In this document: positions 1 to 8,201 of the stretch, piece by piece
Numbering within the stretch: position 1 is the stretch's first letter
Layout of the letters: every line of letters starts with the position of its first letter
Assembly (NCBI RefSeq): GCF_016765655.2
Contig: NZ_CP086106.1
Location: forward strand, 6,098,501-6,162,500
Source: Skermanella mucosa
GTDB taxonomy: Bacteria > Pseudomonadota > Alphaproteobacteria > Azospirillales > Azospirillaceae
Reading direction: 5' to 3'
Length of the DNA: 64,000 nt
Notes under the pieces: model-generated
What the model was told of the DNA's origin: nothing
Databases searched by the model: none
The model's input: the letters and a program-made list of their open reading frames with translations, nothing else
Program-made: the position numbers and the translations under genes

Positions 1-34
1 CGGTCGACGTTCGGCCGACTCTTCCGCTGACTTC

Positions 35-187
35 ATGCAGCGGTTGACCGACACCCTGAAGACTTGGAAGTACCGCATCGTCAGCCGTCGTGAACTGATG
101 GACCTGGATGCCCACATGCTGCGCGACATCGGCCTGACCGACTTGGAAGCGCAGGCCGAAGCCTCCAAGCCGTTCTGGCGCGCCTGA
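35..187 (+). CDS. DUF1127 (YjiS-like) small protein
   Basis: A 50-residue reading frame with the DUF1127 signature: a basic N-terminal half (KTWKYRIVSRRE) followed by MDLDAHMLRDIGLT at residues 22-35. DUF1127 proteins are short alphaproteobacterial proteins linked to RNA turnover and to phosphate or carbon/nitrogen regulation in a few species; the role here is unknown. The frame stays open to the left edge of the window, so the true start could lie upstream; the ATG at 35 gives a product of normal family length. It is followed by a strong terminator. Confidence 0.75.
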   Translation: MQRLTDTLKTWKYRIVSRRELMDLDAHMLRDIGLTDLEAQAEASKPFWRA

Positions 188-220
188 CGCCAAGCCGCGC
201 CGCATGGCCGATCGGATCGA

Positions 221-260
221 GCCGCGCTCGTCAGTATCGAGTATACTGGGCGCGGCTTTT
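221..260 (+). terminator. Rho-independent terminator after the DUF1127 gene
   Basis: The arms GCCGCGC (221-227) and GCGCGGC (250-256) pair perfectly. An inner CAGTAT/ATACTG stem extends the hairpin, and it is followed directly by TTTT. It separates the DUF1127 gene from the dinB-like gene, whose start codon is 18 bases downstream. Confidence 0.8.
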
Positions 261-277
261 CGATTCCGGGCACCGCC

Positions 278-799
278 ATGACGCCAGAACATTTCCGCAC
301 CTTCGCCCGCTACAACGCCTGGGCCAACGCACGCCTCTATGCCGCCTGCGCGGCGCTTCCCGACGCCGAGTTCCGCAAGCCGCGGCAGGCCTTCTTCGGC
401 TCCATCCTGGGTACGCTCAACCATGTGCTGGTGGCGGATCGGGCCTGGCTCGGCCGTCTCGAAGGCGTCCCGTCCGGCATCACCGGCCTGGATCAGATCC
501 TCTACGGTGATCTGGCCGAACTCACCGCCGCCCGGACCGCCGAGGACGCGCGGATCACGGCCCTGGTGGATCGCCATGACGCCGGAGACCTGGGCCGCGA
601 CCTGGTCTACCGGACCCTGGCGGGAACCGAGCAGCGCACGCCGGTGGTCTGGGTGCTGTCCCACCTGTTCAACCATCAGACCCACCATCGGGGCCAAGCC
701 CACGGCCTGCTGTCCCAGACCGCCGTGGCCCCGCCCCCGCTCGACCTGATCTATTTCCTGCGCGAGCGGGAAGCGGACGTCACCGGGGATCGCGCTTGA
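278..799 (+). CDS. DinB family protein
   Basis: The 173-residue product is a DinB/YfiT-type four-helix-bundle protein. The expected metal-binding histidines are present: His49 (LNHVLVADRAW) and the C-terminal HQTHHRGQ motif (His133 and His137). Family members bind a divalent metal and many are thiol-dependent transferases or of unknown function; the name comes from a damage-inducible Bacillus gene. Length is normal. The 3' end overlaps the end of the convergent DUF971 gene by 20 bases, so the two transcripts would be complementary at their tails. Confidence 0.85.
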   Translation: MTPEHFRTFARYNAWANARLYAACAALPDAEFRKPRQAFFGSILGTLNHVLVADRAWLGRLEGVPSGITGLDQILYGDLAELTAARTAEDARITALVDRHDAGDLGRDLVYRTLAGTEQRTPVVWVLSHLFNHQTHHRGQAHGLLSQTAVAPPPLDLIYFLREREADVTGDRA

Positions 800-1184
800 G
801 CCCGCGCTTCTCCAGTTCCCGGAGATAATCGGCCCACAGCTCCTCCTGGTGCTCTCCCAGCTCGTACAGGTACTTCCAGGAGAAGATGCCGCTGTCGTGC
901 ATGTCGTCGAACTGGATCCGGATCGCGTAGTTGCCGACCGGCTCCAGCCCCATGATGCCGACATGCCGGCGGCCGGAGACGATCTGCTTCTGGCTGGGGG
1001 CGTGGCCCTGGACCTCCGCCGACGGGCTCTCGACCCGCAGCAGTTCGGCCGGCAGGGAAAAGCGGCGTCCGTCGTCGAACGCGATCTCCAGCCGCTTCTC
1101 GGCCTTCTTCAGCCGCACTTCCACCGGCCAGTGCTGCGTGCCGAAGGGATCGGTGGCGAAGGATTCACCGGAAGCGGGCGCCAT
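780..1184 (-). CDS. DUF971 / gamma-butyrobetaine hydroxylase-like N-terminal domain protein
   Basis: A 134-residue protein made of a single GBBH-like N-terminal (DUF971) domain. Recognisable parts are the ELLRVESPSAEVQGH segment and the conserved end GIFSWKYLYELG. In larger eukaryotic enzymes this domain precedes the oxygenase and binds zinc; stand-alone bacterial copies often sit beside Fe-S assembly or Mrp genes and their function is not settled. It is the last gene of a minus-strand operon: its ATG shares one base with the stop codon of the Trm112-like gene (TGATG), which suggests translational coupling. Confidence 0.85.
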   Translation of the reverse strand: MAPASGESFATDPFGTQHWPVEVRLKKAEKRLEIAFDDGRRFSLPAELLRVESPSAEVQGHAPSQKQIVSGRRHVGIMGLEPVGNYAIRIQFDDMHDSGIFSWKYLYELGEHQEELWADYLRELEKRGLKRDPR

Positions 1185-1447
1185 CAGTGGCCCGCCGTCT
1201 TGGAGGAATGGCCGCCGGCCGGATGGGAATGGGTGGGATGCGCGGTGTCGGCATCCAGCGTCCGGGCCTCGTCCACCAGCATGATGGGAATGCCGTCGCG
1301 GATCGGATAGGCCAGCCCCGCCCGGTCGCTGATCAGCTCCTGCGCCGCCGCGTCATAGCGGAGCGGCCCCTTGGTCAGCGGGCAGACCAGGATCTCCAGA
1401 AGCTTGGGATCGACCTTCGCCGCCGACCCCGTTTTGGTATCGCTCAC
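1184..1447 (-). CDS. Trm112 family protein
   Basis: An 87-residue protein with the Trm112p/YcaR core: [14 protein letters not shown] (residues 15-28) and then [17 protein letters not shown]. Eukaryotic Trm112 activates methyltransferases; the bacterial proteins are small and mostly uncharacterised, and only one of the usual zinc cysteines is visible here. The start is a GTG preceded by GAGGGG about 8 bases upstream. A short His-rich tail ends the protein. It is coupled to the DUF971 gene downstream. Confidence 0.85.
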   Translation of the reverse strand: MSDTKTGSAAKVDPKLLEILVCPLTKGPLRYDAAAQELISDRAGLAYPIRDGIPIMLVDEARTLDADTAHPTHSHPAGGHSSKTAGH

Positions 1448-1501
1448 GTGTTCGTCCCCTCGATGCGGCCCGGCAGCCGATATGTCACGTCCGTTACCGG
1501 G

Positions 1502-2167
1502 TCAGTGCCGGGCCATGGTATCGCCGTCCCGCTTGTCCAGGACAGCCATTTCGATGATGGCGATCATCATGCCGGCCCGTTCGGACAGCGTGCCGCATTC
1601 CAGCAGGGCCTGCTTCTCCGACGGCTCGAACGGGCAGATCATCGCGAGCGACGTCACCAGCCGTTCGTCCGGCGTCGATTCGATGGCGTCCCAGTTGGCC
1701 GAGATGCCCTGGATCTTGAAATAAGTGCGCAACCCCTCGACCAGCCGCGCCCTGTCGAACAGGGCGTGACCCGGCTCCGCCAGGTCGCCGGCGAATCGCT
1801 CCCACGAGGCCGTGACGCGGCGGTATCCGCGCGTGATCGGCAGCTCGCGCACGATCTCGAACCGGCAGACGCCGGTCAGCGTGATCAGGTAGCGACCGTC
1901 GTCGGTCTCGCTGAAGCTGGTGATCCGGCCGGCGCAGCCGATCGGATAGACCGGCTGGGCGCTGGCGCGGCTCAGGGGATCCGACGGCTGGATAATGCCG
2001 ATCATCCGGTTGCCGGACAGCGCATCGTCGGTCATCGCCAGGTAGCGGGGCTCGAAGATGTTCAGCGGCAACTTGCCCCGGGGCAGGAGCAGCACCCCGG
2101 CGAGCGGAAAAATCGAAACGATTTCCGGCAGTTGGTCGAAAGATGGGTCGAACGGGTTTGGGCTCAT
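1502..2167 (-). CDS. LON peptidase substrate-binding domain protein
   Basis: A 221-residue protein that consists of a Lon N-terminal (substrate-binding/PUA-like) domain without the AAA+ or protease domains. Typical family features are FPLAGVLLLPRGKLPLNIFE near the N-terminus, then YLAMTDDAL, and a central GCAGRI strand. Such stand-alone proteins probably bind unfolded polypeptides; no catalytic role is expected. Its ATG overlaps the stop codon of the upstream thioredoxin/TPR gene by four bases (ATGA), and this pairing with a CnoX-like chaperone is common in alphaproteobacteria and fits proteostasis. Confidence 0.9.
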   Translation of the reverse strand: MSPNPFDPSFDQLPEIVSIFPLAGVLLLPRGKLPLNIFEPRYLAMTDDALSGNRMIGIIQPSDPLSRASAQPVYPIGCAGRITSFSETDDGRYLITLTGVCRFEIVRELPITRGYRRVTASWERFAGDLAEPGHALFDRARLVEGLRTYFKIQGISANWDAIESTPDERLVTSLAMICPFEPSEKQALLECGTLSERAGMMIAIIEMAVLDKRDGDTMARH

Positions 2168-3096
2168 GAAAATAAGATAGATGACAACTTCCGTCTTGCC
2201 ATGACGGTCAGCTTGTCAGTCGGCCCGAAAGCCTCGAAAAATTTCACGAGCTGCTTGCGAGCCTGCTGATCGTTCCATTCCCGGTCACGGCGCACGATCT
2301 CCAGCAGCTCCTCCACCGCGGCGTCGCGCTTGTTGCCGGCGTAAAGCGCCATGGCGAGGTCGAAGCGGGTCTGGTGGTCGTCGGGATCGCGGGCGACCCG
2401 GTCCATCAGCTCCGGGACGGGGCCGGCGGCGGCGCTCTGCTCGGCCAAGTCCAGCGCGCTGCGGACGGCGGCAAGCTCGGGCGCCTTGGCCAGCTCGGGC
2501 GGCGCGCCGTCCAGCATCTCGCGGGCACGGGCTAAATCCTGGGCCGTCATGAGGCAGCGCACCAGCCCGGCATAGGCGGCGGCGTTGGTCGGCTCGACCC
2601 CCAGGATCTGGCTGTAGATCTCGCTGGCGGTGGCGGCATCCCCCGCTTCCAGCGCCTCGGCGGCGGCGTCGAGCGCTTCCTGGAGCCCGCCGTCGTCGGC
2701 GCCGCCGGCCAGCTTGGCCAGCCGGTCGACGAACTGCTTGATCTGCGATTCCTGCTGGGCGCCGACGAACCCGTCCACAGGGCGGCCCTGGAAGAAGGCG
2801 TAGACCGCCGGGATCGACTGGATGCGCAGCTGGCCCGCGACCTGCGGGTTCTCGTCGATGTTGATCTTGACCATCTTCACGGCGCCCTTGGCGGCCTTGA
2901 CGGTCTTCTCCAGCAGGGGTCCGAGCTGCTTGCAGGGGCCGCACCAGGGCGCCCAGAAATCGACGATCACCGGCACCGTGCGCGAGGCCTCGATGACGTC
3001 CGCCATGAAGGCGCGGTCGCTGGTGTCCTTGATCAGGTCGGCGGCCGGCTTGGGCCCGCCACCCGGCGCGCCGGGCATATTGAACATGGTCTGCAT
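2164..3096 (-). CDS. cnoX: Thioredoxin-TPR co-chaperone (CnoX/YbbN-like)
   Basis: The 310-residue product has an N-terminal thioredoxin fold with a complete redox motif WCGPC (Cys52 and Cys55) and the cis-proline loop SIPAV. The C-terminal half is helical and tetratricopeptide-like (residues about 140-300). This is the CnoX/YbbN architecture, a chaperedoxin that protects substrates from over-oxidation and hands them to GroEL. The E. coli protein lacks the CXXC pair, so this one should keep thiol-redox activity, as in Caulobacter. It heads the four-gene minus-strand operon running to 780. Confidence 0.88.
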   Translation of the reverse strand: MQTMFNMPGAPGGGPKPAADLIKDTSDRAFMADVIEASRTVPVIVDFWAPWCGPCKQLGPLLEKTVKAAKGAVKMVKINIDENPQVAGQLRIQSIPAVYAFFQGRPVDGFVGAQQESQIKQFVDRLAKLAGGADDGGLQEALDAAAEALEAGDAATASEIYSQILGVEPTNAAAYAGLVRCLMTAQDLARAREMLDGAPPELAKAPELAAVRSALDLAEQSAAAGPVPELMDRVARDPDDHQTRFDLAMALYAGNKRDAAVEELLEIVRRDREWNDQQARKQLVKFFEAFGPTDKLTVMARRKLSSILFS

Positions 3097-3177
3097 GGAG
3101 GCGTCCTGTTGCTGGAAAGCTGGCTGGTCCGGAATCCGTGTATCGGATGGCTGCGTGTTTAGATGAGCCTTGCCGGA

Positions 3178-3729
3178 TTATCCAGCAAGGTCGGCGACCA
3201 CGGCCTCGTGGCCGGTGGAGGAGAGGAACTTGAGCAGGTCGGCCGAGCGGATCGCCGTCGTCCGGCCGTTGTCGAGCGGATGGTAGTTCAGCAGGTCGTG
3301 CGCCATCATCGCCTTTTCCAGCACCACGGTGACGCGGTGCCCGGTATCGTTGATCACGGCGAAGGGCGTCACCGACCCGGGCCGGACCCCCAGCACCTCC
3401 CGCAGAAGGTCGCCGTTGCCGAACGACAGGCGGGCCGAGCCGATCCGCTTGTCCAGGGTCTTCAGGTCCACCGCGCTGTCCTCCAGGGCGACGACCAGCC
3501 ACAGGCGGCCCTTCTTGTCCTTCAGGAACAGGTTCTTGCAATGGCCGCCCGGCAGCGTCCCGCGCAGCGCCTGCGCCTCCTCCACCGTGAAGACCGGCGG
3601 ATGGGAATGGGTGGTGGTCTCGATGCCCAGGCCATCCAGGTACGAGATGAGCTGTTCCGGCGACGTCGGCAGCGTGTCGCTATTGGAGCCGGTGTCGGGA
3701 CCGTTGTCGGTGTCGGCGTGGTCGGGCAT
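3178..3729 (-). CDS. YbaK/ProX-type aminoacyl-tRNA deacylase (ProXp-ala-like)
   Basis: A 183-residue protein of the prolyl-tRNA synthetase-associated domain family. It contains HSHPPVFTVEEA, the lysine motif GGHCKNLFLKDKKG, and the C-terminal FHP-like strand VVLEKAMMAHDLLNYHPL. Relatives hydrolyse mischarged Ala-tRNA-Pro in trans. The frame is open further upstream, but the ATG at 3729 has a GAGG motif upstream and gives the usual family length, so I prefer it. It is transcribed divergently from tRNA-Gly. Confidence 0.88.
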   Translation of the reverse strand: MPDHADTDNGPDTGSNSDTLPTSPEQLISYLDGLGIETTTHSHPPVFTVEEAQALRGTLPGGHCKNLFLKDKKGRLWLVVALEDSAVDLKTLDKRIGSARLSFGNGDLLREVLGVRPGSVTPFAVINDTGHRVTVVLEKAMMAHDLLNYHPLDNGRTTAIRSADLLKFLSSTGHEAVVADLAG

Positions 3730-3825
3730 GGCGGAAACCTCGGTGTTCCGGCGGAATGTGGCGCCGCTGTTATAGCCGCTTCCGGCGGGGGCGCAAACCG
3801 GCGAGGAGGAATCGAAAAAAGGCCC

Positions 3826-3853
3826 TTGCAAAGGGGTCGGACTTCCGTATTAT
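3826..3853 (+). promoter_or_regulatory. Sigma-70-like promoter of tRNA-Gly
   Basis: TTGCAA (3826-3831) and TATTAT (3848-3853) are separated by 16 bases, placing a transcription start about 30 bases upstream of the tRNA. This is a sequence match only. Confidence 0.55.
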
Positions 3854-3893
3854 CCGCGCTCACCGCTGGTCACCACCCGGACCAGCCGCCGAT

Positions 3894-3968
3894 GCGGGCG
3901 TAGCTCAGGGGTAGAGCACAACCTTGCCAAGGTTGGGGTCGAGGGTTCGAATCCCTTCGCCCGCTCCA
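3894..3968 (+). tRNA. tRNA-Gly (anticodon GCC)
   Basis: A complete cloverleaf can be drawn. The acceptor arms GCGGGCG and CGCCCGC pair and are followed by T and an encoded CCA. The D-arm is AGCTCAGGGGTAGAGCA, the anticodon loop CTTGCCAAG has GCC as anticodon, and the T-arm is GAGGGTTCGAATCCCTT. The gene has its own promoter and terminator and stands alone. Confidence 0.97.
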
Positions 3969-3995
3969 GTTTCAAAAGATGAGTCGGATTTCGCG

Positions 3996-4019
3996 AGCGT
4001 CCCTTTCGGGGCGCTTTTC
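3996..4019 (+). terminator. Terminator after tRNA-Gly
   Basis: AGCGTCCC (3996-4003) pairs with GGGGCGCT (4008-4015) across a TTTC loop, with one G-U pair, and the stem runs into a short T-run. It lies about 28 bases past the tRNA 3' end. Confidence 0.7.
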
Positions 4020-4175
4020 GCGTTCCGGGCAGGTCGTTGCCGCTGCCGTCCCCAAAAGCCGTCATCGAGCGGAAATCGGAAGTCCTTACCGTCCGCCACC
4101 TGCGCATCCCCTGCCCGGCAGGTTTCGCGATCCTTCGATGAAGGTCCCGCGGTTGGTCGGGCCAAGCTATGGGTT

Positions 4176-5585
4176 TCAGCCGCCCCTCGGCCATTCGGAA
4201 TGATGCCGGTCGATGACAAGGGCGTGCGTATGGCGGATCGGCCCATGCCGATGGGGGTGGGCGTGCGGCTCCGGCCCCTCCCAGCCTTCATGTCCGTGCT
4301 GGTGATGCTCGTCATGGACGTGGAGATGCTCGTGCCCCAGCGGCCCATGCACATGCTCGACCTCGACCGGGTCGCCGGTCGGCCAAAGGCGGGCCGCGAG
4401 GGCCACGGAGGTCGCGGCCAAGGTGCCCAGGACCGCGAAGGCGGCGGCGAGGCCCGCCCCGCTCCCCAGCCACCCGGCCAGGGGATACGCCACCAGCCAG
4501 CAGGCGTGGCTCAGGGCGAACTGCGCCGCGAAGACCGCCGGGCGGTCCTCGGAATGCGCCGAACGCCGGAGCAGCCGGCCGGAAGGGGTCAGCACGGCCG
4601 AGTTCGCGGCACCCAGCACGAACCAAACCGGCAGCAGCGACGGCAAGGCCGCCGGTAAATGGGCGGGCAGACCGCCGCCGCCCAATATGGCGGCCATGAC
4701 CAGGGTTCCGACGGCGAGCAGCCAGCCACCCGCGAGCATGACGCGGCGGGTGGACAGGCGCTCGAGCAGGCGCGGCAGGAGGAACGCCACCGCCATCGAC
4801 CCGGCCCCGTAGGCGGCCAGGACGGCGGCGACATCGGAGTCCGTGCCGCCCAGCGTACCCCTGACGAGGACCACCGTGTTGACGATGACCATGGCCCCGG
4901 CGGCCGCGACCGCGCCGTTGAGCGCCAGGAGACCAAGCAGGCGGGGAGTCTTCAGGTAGATCCTGATCCCGCGCGTGATCCGGTCATGGATGCCGCCGCG
5001 GTGGTCCACCGCCTTGGGGTCGGGCAGTCTCGCGGTGACCACCATCAGGGCCGAGCCCATGAACCCGATCATGGTGCCCGCGAACAGGTCATGGTAGCTG
5101 ACGACGGCCAGCAATGCCGCCGCGAGGGCCGGGCTGGCGAGGCTCTCCAGATCGTAGGCAAGTCGGGCCAGGGACAGGGCCTTGGTGTATTCCGTCTCGT
5201 CCGGCAGCACGTCCGGGATGGTCGCCTGGAAGGTCGGCGTGAACGCGGCCGAAGCGGACTGGAGGACGAAGACCAGCAGGTAGACCTGCCAAGGCTCCGT
5301 CACGAACGGCAGGCACAGCGCGACGGCCGCCCGGACCAGGTCCGTGGCGACCAGGAAGGCGCGCCGGGGCAGCCGGTCGGCGAAGGCGCCGACGACCGGC
5401 GCGATCCCGACATAGGCGACCATTTTGATCGCGAGCGCGGTGCCCAGGACGGCCCCGGCGTCGGCTCCGGCGAGATCGTAGGCGAGCAGGCCGAGGGCGA
5501 CGGTCAGCAGGCCGGTCCCGGCCAAGGCGACGACCTGAGCGCCGAACAGGTGCCGGTAGGTGCGGTTGGAGAGGGGGGAAAGCAT
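4176..5585 (-). CDS. MFS transporter with histidine-rich C-terminus (NreB-like)
   Basis: A 469-residue major facilitator protein with about 12 hydrophobic segments and the loop motif GAFADRLPRRAFL after helix 2. The last 60 or so residues are extremely rich in histidine (HVHGPLGHEHLHVHDEHH, then HAHPHRHG). That tail is characteristic of NreB-type nickel exporters, where it binds Ni(II), and the adjacent His-rich and HupE genes fit nickel/cobalt or zinc handling. The exact metal is inference. It is divergent from those genes and shares a 262-base promoter region with them, in which I see no clear operator. Confidence 0.8.
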   Translation of the reverse strand: MLSPLSNRTYRHLFGAQVVALAGTGLLTVALGLLAYDLAGADAGAVLGTALAIKMVAYVGIAPVVGAFADRLPRRAFLVATDLVRAAVALCLPFVTEPWQVYLLVFVLQSASAAFTPTFQATIPDVLPDETEYTKALSLARLAYDLESLASPALAAALLAVVSYHDLFAGTMIGFMGSALMVVTARLPDPKAVDHRGGIHDRITRGIRIYLKTPRLLGLLALNGAVAAAGAMVIVNTVVLVRGTLGGTDSDVAAVLAAYGAGSMAVAFLLPRLLERLSTRRVMLAGGWLLAVGTLVMAAILGGGGLPAHLPAALPSLLPVWFVLGAANSAVLTPSGRLLRRSAHSEDRPAVFAAQFALSHACWLVAYPLAGWLGSGAGLAAAFAVLGTLAATSVALAARLWPTGDPVEVEHVHGPLGHEHLHVHDEHHQHGHEGWEGPEPHAHPHRHGPIRHTHALVIDRHHSEWPRGG

Positions 5586-5847
5586 GACAGCCTCCGGGAT
5601 GTCAGCGGAGCCGGGCGCCGGACAGCCGGATGGCGCCGGGACGGCTCAGAGATGTTTCGTGATCTCCTTGAACTCCTGGATCAACGCCCTGGACTCTTAA
5701 CCGATCCTCAACCCTTGGCCGCTATTCACTTTACGGCCACACGGCCACACCGCCGTTGAAAGCTCCAGATCCCCGGATTGACCAGGCGATACCACGGGCC
5801 GGTGCCGCTGGACGGGATCGCTCGTTTTCCAGCATAATCCGGTCACC

Positions 5848-6270
5848 GTGTCCAGGCTTCCACCGAAAACGGTCCGCATGTCGTTGGCCTGCCTCATGAA
5901 CGGTTTTCGCCTTGTCATCGCCGCCGCGGTGATGGCGGGGATTTTTTCGTTCGGGAACCACGGCCTCTCGTCCCACGGCCCTGGCGCGTTCCTGGCCGCC
6001 GCGGCGGACTTGGACGCTGGTGAAGGTCACACCCATGACCACGATGAAGGTCATGGCCATGACCATGATCTGGACGAGGATTCCCAGCCCGGGCATGTCC
6101 ACGGGCACAATCCGCTCGACCATTCCCATGTGACGATGAGCCCTGCGACGGCGGTTGCGGAGCTCGCCGGCGCGAGGGATACCGCATGGCACGACGGGCC
6201 ACCGCGGGAGTCCCGCGGTGCTCCGCCCTACTTCCTGGAACGTCCTCCCCGCTCCGGTCCCGTCGTGTGA
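5848..6270 (+). CDS. Histidine-rich exported or membrane-anchored protein
   Basis: A 140-residue protein with one N-terminal hydrophobic segment (about residues 20-36, signal peptide or anchor). A central run dense in His, Asp and Glu (GHTHDHDEGHGHDHDLDED, then HVHGHNPLDHSH) strongly suggests periplasmic binding of transition metals. I do not recognise a named family. It precedes the HupE/UreJ gene by about 50 bases and probably shares its transcript. The tail after residue 110 is low in complexity and its frame overlaps spurious starts of the next gene. Confidence 0.6.
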   Translation: MSRLPPKTVRMSLACLMNGFRLVIAAAVMAGIFSFGNHGLSSHGPGAFLAAAADLDAGEGHTHDHDEGHGHDHDLDEDSQPGHVHGHNPLDHSHVTMSPATAVAELAGARDTAWHDGPPRESRGAPPYFLERPPRSGPVV

Positions 6271-6322
6271 CCACGCCGTCGCCCCGGGGGCGCGGCCTTC
6301 CACAACACGGAAACCGGAAACG

Positions 6323-7066
6323 ATGATGAACGGACCTTCACCAGGGGGGTGGTCGCGCCCTCCGTGCGCGCGGCCGTGGACCGCTCTCCTCGGCCTCGCC
6401 GCGGTTCTCCCGATGCTCGCATTCACCAGCCTCGATGCGCAAGCCCATGCCGTGACGCAGGGCGACAAGGGCTACATCCAGGAGATCACCGGCATCCACC
6501 TGCTGCCATTCGTCTATCTCGGCGCCAAGCACATGGTGACCGGGTACGACCACCTCCTGTTCCTGTTCGGGGTGATCTTCTTCCTCTACCGCCCCAGGCA
6601 TATCGGCATCTACGTCAGCCTGTTCGCGCTGGGCCACTCGACGACGATGCTGCTCGGAGTGCTCTTCGACACGAATGTCAGCGGCTACCTGATCGACGCG
6701 ATCATCGGCCTCTCGGTCGTCTACAAGGCGCTCGACAATCTCGGCGCCTACCAGCGCTGGTTCGGGTTCCAGCCCGACACCAAGGCGGCGACGCTCGTTT
6801 TCGGCCTGTTCCACGGTCTCGGGCTCGCGACCAAGATCCGCGAGTACGAGGTGTCGCCGGACGGCTTGGTCCCTAACCTGCTCGCCTTCAACGTCGGCGT
6901 CGAGATCGGGCAGCTGCTCGCGCTCGCCGCCATCCTGATCGTCATGGGCTATTGGCGCCGCACCGCAAGCTTCTGGCGCCACGCCTACACAGCCAACGTC
7001 GCGATGATGTCCGCCGGGTTCGTGCTGATCGGGTATCAGCTGACCGGCTGGGCCGTCGCCTCCTGA
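6323..7066 (+). CDS. HupE/UreJ family membrane protein
   Basis: A 247-residue polytopic protein. After a signal-like N-terminus it shows the HupE/UreJ pattern GAKHMVTGYDHLLFLFGVIFF, then ALGHSTTMLLG and FGLFHGLGLA. The conserved histidines and aspartate in membrane helices are thought to carry Ni(II) or Co(II). I chose the ATG at 6323 (MMNGPSPGG), because it directly precedes the signal-like segment. Relatives occur beside heavy-metal efflux genes as well as hydrogenase and urease genes; neither of those enzymes is present here, so a resistance or homeostasis role is more likely. Confidence 0.85.
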   Translation: MMNGPSPGGWSRPPCARPWTALLGLAAVLPMLAFTSLDAQAHAVTQGDKGYIQEITGIHLLPFVYLGAKHMVTGYDHLLFLFGVIFFLYRPRHIGIYVSLFALGHSTTMLLGVLFDTNVSGYLIDAIIGLSVVYKALDNLGAYQRWFGFQPDTKAATLVFGLFHGLGLATKIREYEVSPDGLVPNLLAFNVGVEIGQLLALAAILIVMGYWRRTASFWRHAYTANVAMMSAGFVLIGYQLTGWAVAS

Positions 7067-7080
7067 CAAGGACCAGAGCC

Positions 7081-7812
7081 ATGTACAACGCGAACATTCC
7101 TTCCCCAGCCGAACTCCCGACCTCCGGACAGCTGCTCCGGTCCACGGCGATCGCCGCGGCGGCGGCGGCCGTGCTGCTCGTCACGGTCGTCCTTCCGGCC
7201 GAATACGGCATAGACCCCACCGGCGTCGGCAAGGTGCTCGGCCTGACCGAAATGGGCGAGATCAAGGCATCCCTCGCCGAGGAGGCTGCGGAGGACGCGC
7301 GGGCCGCACGGGAACTCCCGGTCCCGGCGATACCCGCGCCGGAGCGGCGTTCAGACGCATCCGGCTCCCCGGCTTCGTCCCTGGTTTCAAGGGTGGCGGG
7401 CCTCGTCGTGTCGACCGCCGCGGCGGCACCGCCCGTTCCGGCGATTCCCGGCGAAGCGGGACTCGCCGCGACCGCCGTCGCCCAGACGGCCAAATCCGAA
7501 CAGACATCTGTCACGCTCCGTCCCGGCGAGGCCGCCGAGGTCAAGGTAAGGATGCGCCAGGGGGCCAGGACCGACTATTCCTGGAAAGCCGAAGGGGGAG
7601 TGGTCAATCACGATACGCACGGCGAACCTTTCGATGCGCCCGATAAAACGCTCAGCTACAGAAAAGGGCGCGGGGTGGAGAGTGACCAGGGCACGCTTTT
7701 GGCAGCCTTCGATGGCAACCATGGCTGGTTCTGGCGTAATCGCGGAGACAAGGAAGTGACGGTGACGCTGAATGTAAACGGCGAATACACCGACCTGAAG
7801 CGCATGAAGTAG
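7081..7812 (+). CDS. Transmembrane anchor protein linked to HupE/UreJ
   Basis: A 243-residue protein with one membrane helix near residues 20-42. An alanine/proline-rich linker follows, then a C-terminal beta-type domain (about 150-243) with GARTDYSWKAEGGVVNHDTHGE and a DGNHGWFWRNRG motif. It is the type annotated as transmembrane anchor protein and commonly placed next to HupE/UreJ and RND metal-efflux genes. Its ATG lies 14 bases after the HupE stop, so they form one operon. The molecular role is unknown; the conserved His/Trp cluster in the tail could bind metal. Confidence 0.75.
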   Translation: MYNANIPSPAELPTSGQLLRSTAIAAAAAAVLLVTVVLPAEYGIDPTGVGKVLGLTEMGEIKASLAEEAAEDARAARELPVPAIPAPERRSDASGSPASSLVSRVAGLVVSTAAAAPPVPAIPGEAGLAATAVAQTAKSEQTSVTLRPGEAAEVKVRMRQGARTDYSWKAEGGVVNHDTHGEPFDAPDKTLSYRKGRGVESDQGTLLAAFDGNHGWFWRNRGDKEVTVTLNVNGEYTDLKRMK

Positions 7813-7861
7813 AAGCTCCTGGCGGCGTGGAGTTTCTCCGCGCCGCACTTTCTTGTCATAC

Positions 7862-8140
7862 TTATCGCTGTCGAAAGCTGAAGCCATGGCTGGCGCGGGA
7901 GCGGGCCGCGTTCTCGTCGAGGGCATCGGCCACCACCATCGAAGAGCCGACGGTTCCGGCGCTGCCATAAGCCCGTCGAACAGCGTCGGCGAGCAGGACG
8001 GCGCCCAGACCCTGCCCTTGGCGTTCCCTTGCAATGGCCGGGCGACCGATCAGCATCGCGCTCGCGGGCGGATAGCGGGGAACGTGCTTGAGCGCCTCGT
8101 CCGGGACCTCCCCTTGAGAGATCGCCCCTGGAACAGACCT
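7862..8140 (-). pseudogene. Remnant of a GNAT acetyltransferase toxin (TacT-like)
   Basis: Read on the minus strand, this stretch encodes GAISQGEVPDEALKHVPRYP followed by LIGRPAIARERQGQGLGAVL and DAVRRAYGSAGTVG. That is the acetyl-CoA binding core (Q/RxxGxG/A) of the GNAT toxins paired with DUF1778-type antitoxins. The N-terminal third is absent. Near the C-terminus the usual AAFY residues before GF are altered to ARSRASHGFSF, and the frame stops soon after. There is no start in a sensible position, so this looks like a decayed toxin gene; no DUF1778 partner is visible. Confidence 0.65.
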
Positions 8141-8201
8141 GTCGCCGATCGGCGACTTGCCTACTATGACGCCGTTCGTTGACATCCACCGAAAATCACC
8201 G

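Noticed and set aside
3850-4194. A 114-residue minus-strand frame across the tRNA-Gly gene
   Set aside because: Its AKGFEPSTPTLARLCSTPEL segment is simply the antisense of the tRNA, a well-known source of false proteins.
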